A stretch of DNA of 6,404 nt from positions 1 through 6,404 of the forward strand of contig JASJBY010000236.1 in the NCBI GenBank assembly GCA_030066245.1, read 5' to 3'. This DNA comes from Gammaproteobacteria bacterium (GTDB taxonomy: Bacteria > Pseudomonadota > Gammaproteobacteria > JAABTG01). The position numbers and the translations under genes were made by a program. The notes beneath the pieces are model-generated. The model was not told the origin of the DNA, ran no database searches, and saw only the letters and a list, made by a program, of their open reading frames with translations. Positions 5,541 through 6,404 of the stretch are shown here, piece by piece. How positions within the stretch are numbered: position 1 is the first letter of the stretch; each line of letters starts with the position of its first letter.

Positions 5541-6404
5541 TCATTGATACTTCGCGGCCCGCTGAATGAGCTTCTCCAGGTCCTTCTCGTTCGAATTCGA
5601 CGGTGTGCCCGGGTGGATGACACCGGCCGTGCATTTCTCCGCTGCTTTGACGATATCTGCGAAGGGTCCCCCCTTTGGATCTTTCACGTAGGCCTGGGTG
5701 TTTTCGTCGTAGGCGAAGATGTTCGGGTTGAGCTCCACGCACTCGTCGCAGGAGGTACATTCGGACGTCTCAATCCAGACGGGTTCGAAACCGCCTGCTG
5801 AGGCATCAGCCGCCGGGGTTTGCGCCGTGGCGGGTTCCGCAGCCGCCAGCGGCTCCGGGAGCGGCAGGCCGGCGGCCGCAGCACCGGCCTCGCCCCCGGC
5901 TGCCAGATTCATGAGTCCCGCGGTGATGGCTCTGACCGTCTCCGCACGCGTGTCGCTGATGACCTGGCTGAGGTCTATTCCTTTCTCCCGGCCCGTCATG
6001 GATTCAAGCAGCCTCCAGTAGTCACGGCGTTCCTCCGTGGAGGCGACTAGCTCGGCCGAGACCAGCACCCGCATCAGGTGGTTCTTGGCGTCCACGGCCC
6101 AGATGTAAGGAAAGCAGCCTTCACGCTCGGAAAGATCGAGCTCGATGAATTCCGCCAGCGGCACCATGTCGTCGTTCCAGGCGTCCCGCGGAGCTTTGCG
6201 GAAGTGCTTGCGGAACCGGCCTTCGGTGAGAGCGAAGTCGGCGAAGGTCATGGGCAGGTCCATGGTGGCTTTCTCACCGCCCTCGTCCACGTAGGCCAGC
6301 TGGTAGGTCGGCCAGTCCTGGGCCCGCGCCGGGTTGCCATCCAGGCTGATGGCCTGCCTGACGTCGGCGCCAGCCTCCGGATCGTAGCGGAACAGCGGAT
6401 AGGC
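5541..6404 (-). CDS. Pyruvate/2-oxoacid:ferredoxin oxidoreductase-like protein, C-terminal part with a fused ferredoxin domain (5' end outside window)
   Basis: The frame is open from the window edge to the TGA at 5543-5541, giving 287 residues of a longer protein; the internal GTG at 6290 is not a likely start. Fragment residues 2-9 (YPLFRYDP) and the following charged segment to about residue 140 resemble the end of NifJ-type pyruvate:ferredoxin oxidoreductases, after the thiamine-diphosphate domain. This assignment comes from remembered family features, and the catalytic domains are not visible. Residues about 166-207 form a low-complexity Ala/Pro/Gly/Glu linker. Residues 208-287 are a ferredoxin-like domain: C216, C219 and C222 (CTSCDEC) plus C258 would bind one [4Fe-4S] cluster. 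The fourth cysteine of the usual CxxCxxCxxxCP motif is Asn226, so a second cluster is not expected. The likely role is cytoplasmic 2-oxoacid oxidation or reductive carboxylation coupled to ferredoxin, which suits its place directly before rnf. Alternatively it belongs to another 2-oxoacid oxidoreductase subfamily. Confidence 0.72.
   Translation of the reverse strand, partial: AYPLFRYDPEAGADVRQAISLDGNPARAQDWPTYQLAYVDEGGEKATMDLPMTFADFALTEGRFRKHFRKAPRDAWNDDMVPLAEFIELDLSEREGCFPYIWAVDAKNHLMRVLVSAELVASTEERRDYWRLLESMTGREKGIDLSQVISDTRAETVRAITAGLMNLAAGGEAGAAAAGLPLPEPLAAAEPATAQTPAADASAGGFEPVWIETSECTSCDECVELNPNIFAYDENTQAYVKDPKGGPFADIVKAAEKCTAGVIHPGTPSNSNEKDLEKLIQRAAKYQ

Overview
The window is one compact gene cluster, entirely on the minus strand, so it reads from position 6404 down to 53. 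It encodes an electron-transfer module centred on an Rnf complex, the membrane ferredoxin:NAD+ oxidoreductase. The DNA is GC-rich with a strong third-position GC bias, and this produces many long antisense shadow frames. These traits and the protein sequences fit a Gram-negative bacterium, perhaps a proteobacterium of the sulfur-oxidising or phototrophic kind. That placement is an inference; the window holds no rRNA or other marker to prove it.

Layout in transcription order: (1) 6404-5541, the C-terminal 287 residues of a large protein that looks like a pyruvate/2-oxoacid:ferredoxin oxidoreductase, ending in a tethered single-cluster ferredoxin domain. (2) A 108-base intercistronic gap (5433-5540) with a weak candidate promoter and a 10-codon mini-ORF. 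(3) rnfC, rnfD, rnfG, rnfE and rnfA. (4) A 66-residue protein with one membrane helix and four clustered cysteines, of no recognised family. (5) A plant-type ferredoxin-NAD(P)+ reductase ending at 53. From rnfC to the end every junction overlaps (4 bases at C/D, D/G, G/E and small protein/reductase; 17 at E/A; 8 at A/small protein), so the seven genes look like one translationally coupled operon. Positions 1-52 follow the last stop; no gene or clear terminator hairpin is visible there.

How the parts may work together: a 2-oxoacid oxidoreductase makes or consumes low-potential electrons carried by ferredoxin or by its own tethered ferredoxin domain. Rnf exchanges those electrons with NADH while moving ions across the membrane, and the soluble flavoprotein exchanges them with NAD(P)H. 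The direction cannot be read from the sequence: it could be pyruvate oxidation with energy conservation, or ion-gradient-driven ferredoxin reduction for CO2 fixation or biosynthesis.

The most unusual point is that the order rnfC-D-G-E-A is the one normally completed by rnfB, but no rnfB follows. In its place stand the small cysteine-rich membrane protein and the ferredoxin reductase. The small protein could be a maturation factor for the RnfA/RnfE iron site, analogous to NqrM, or a reduced stand-in for the membrane-anchored N-terminus of RnfB.
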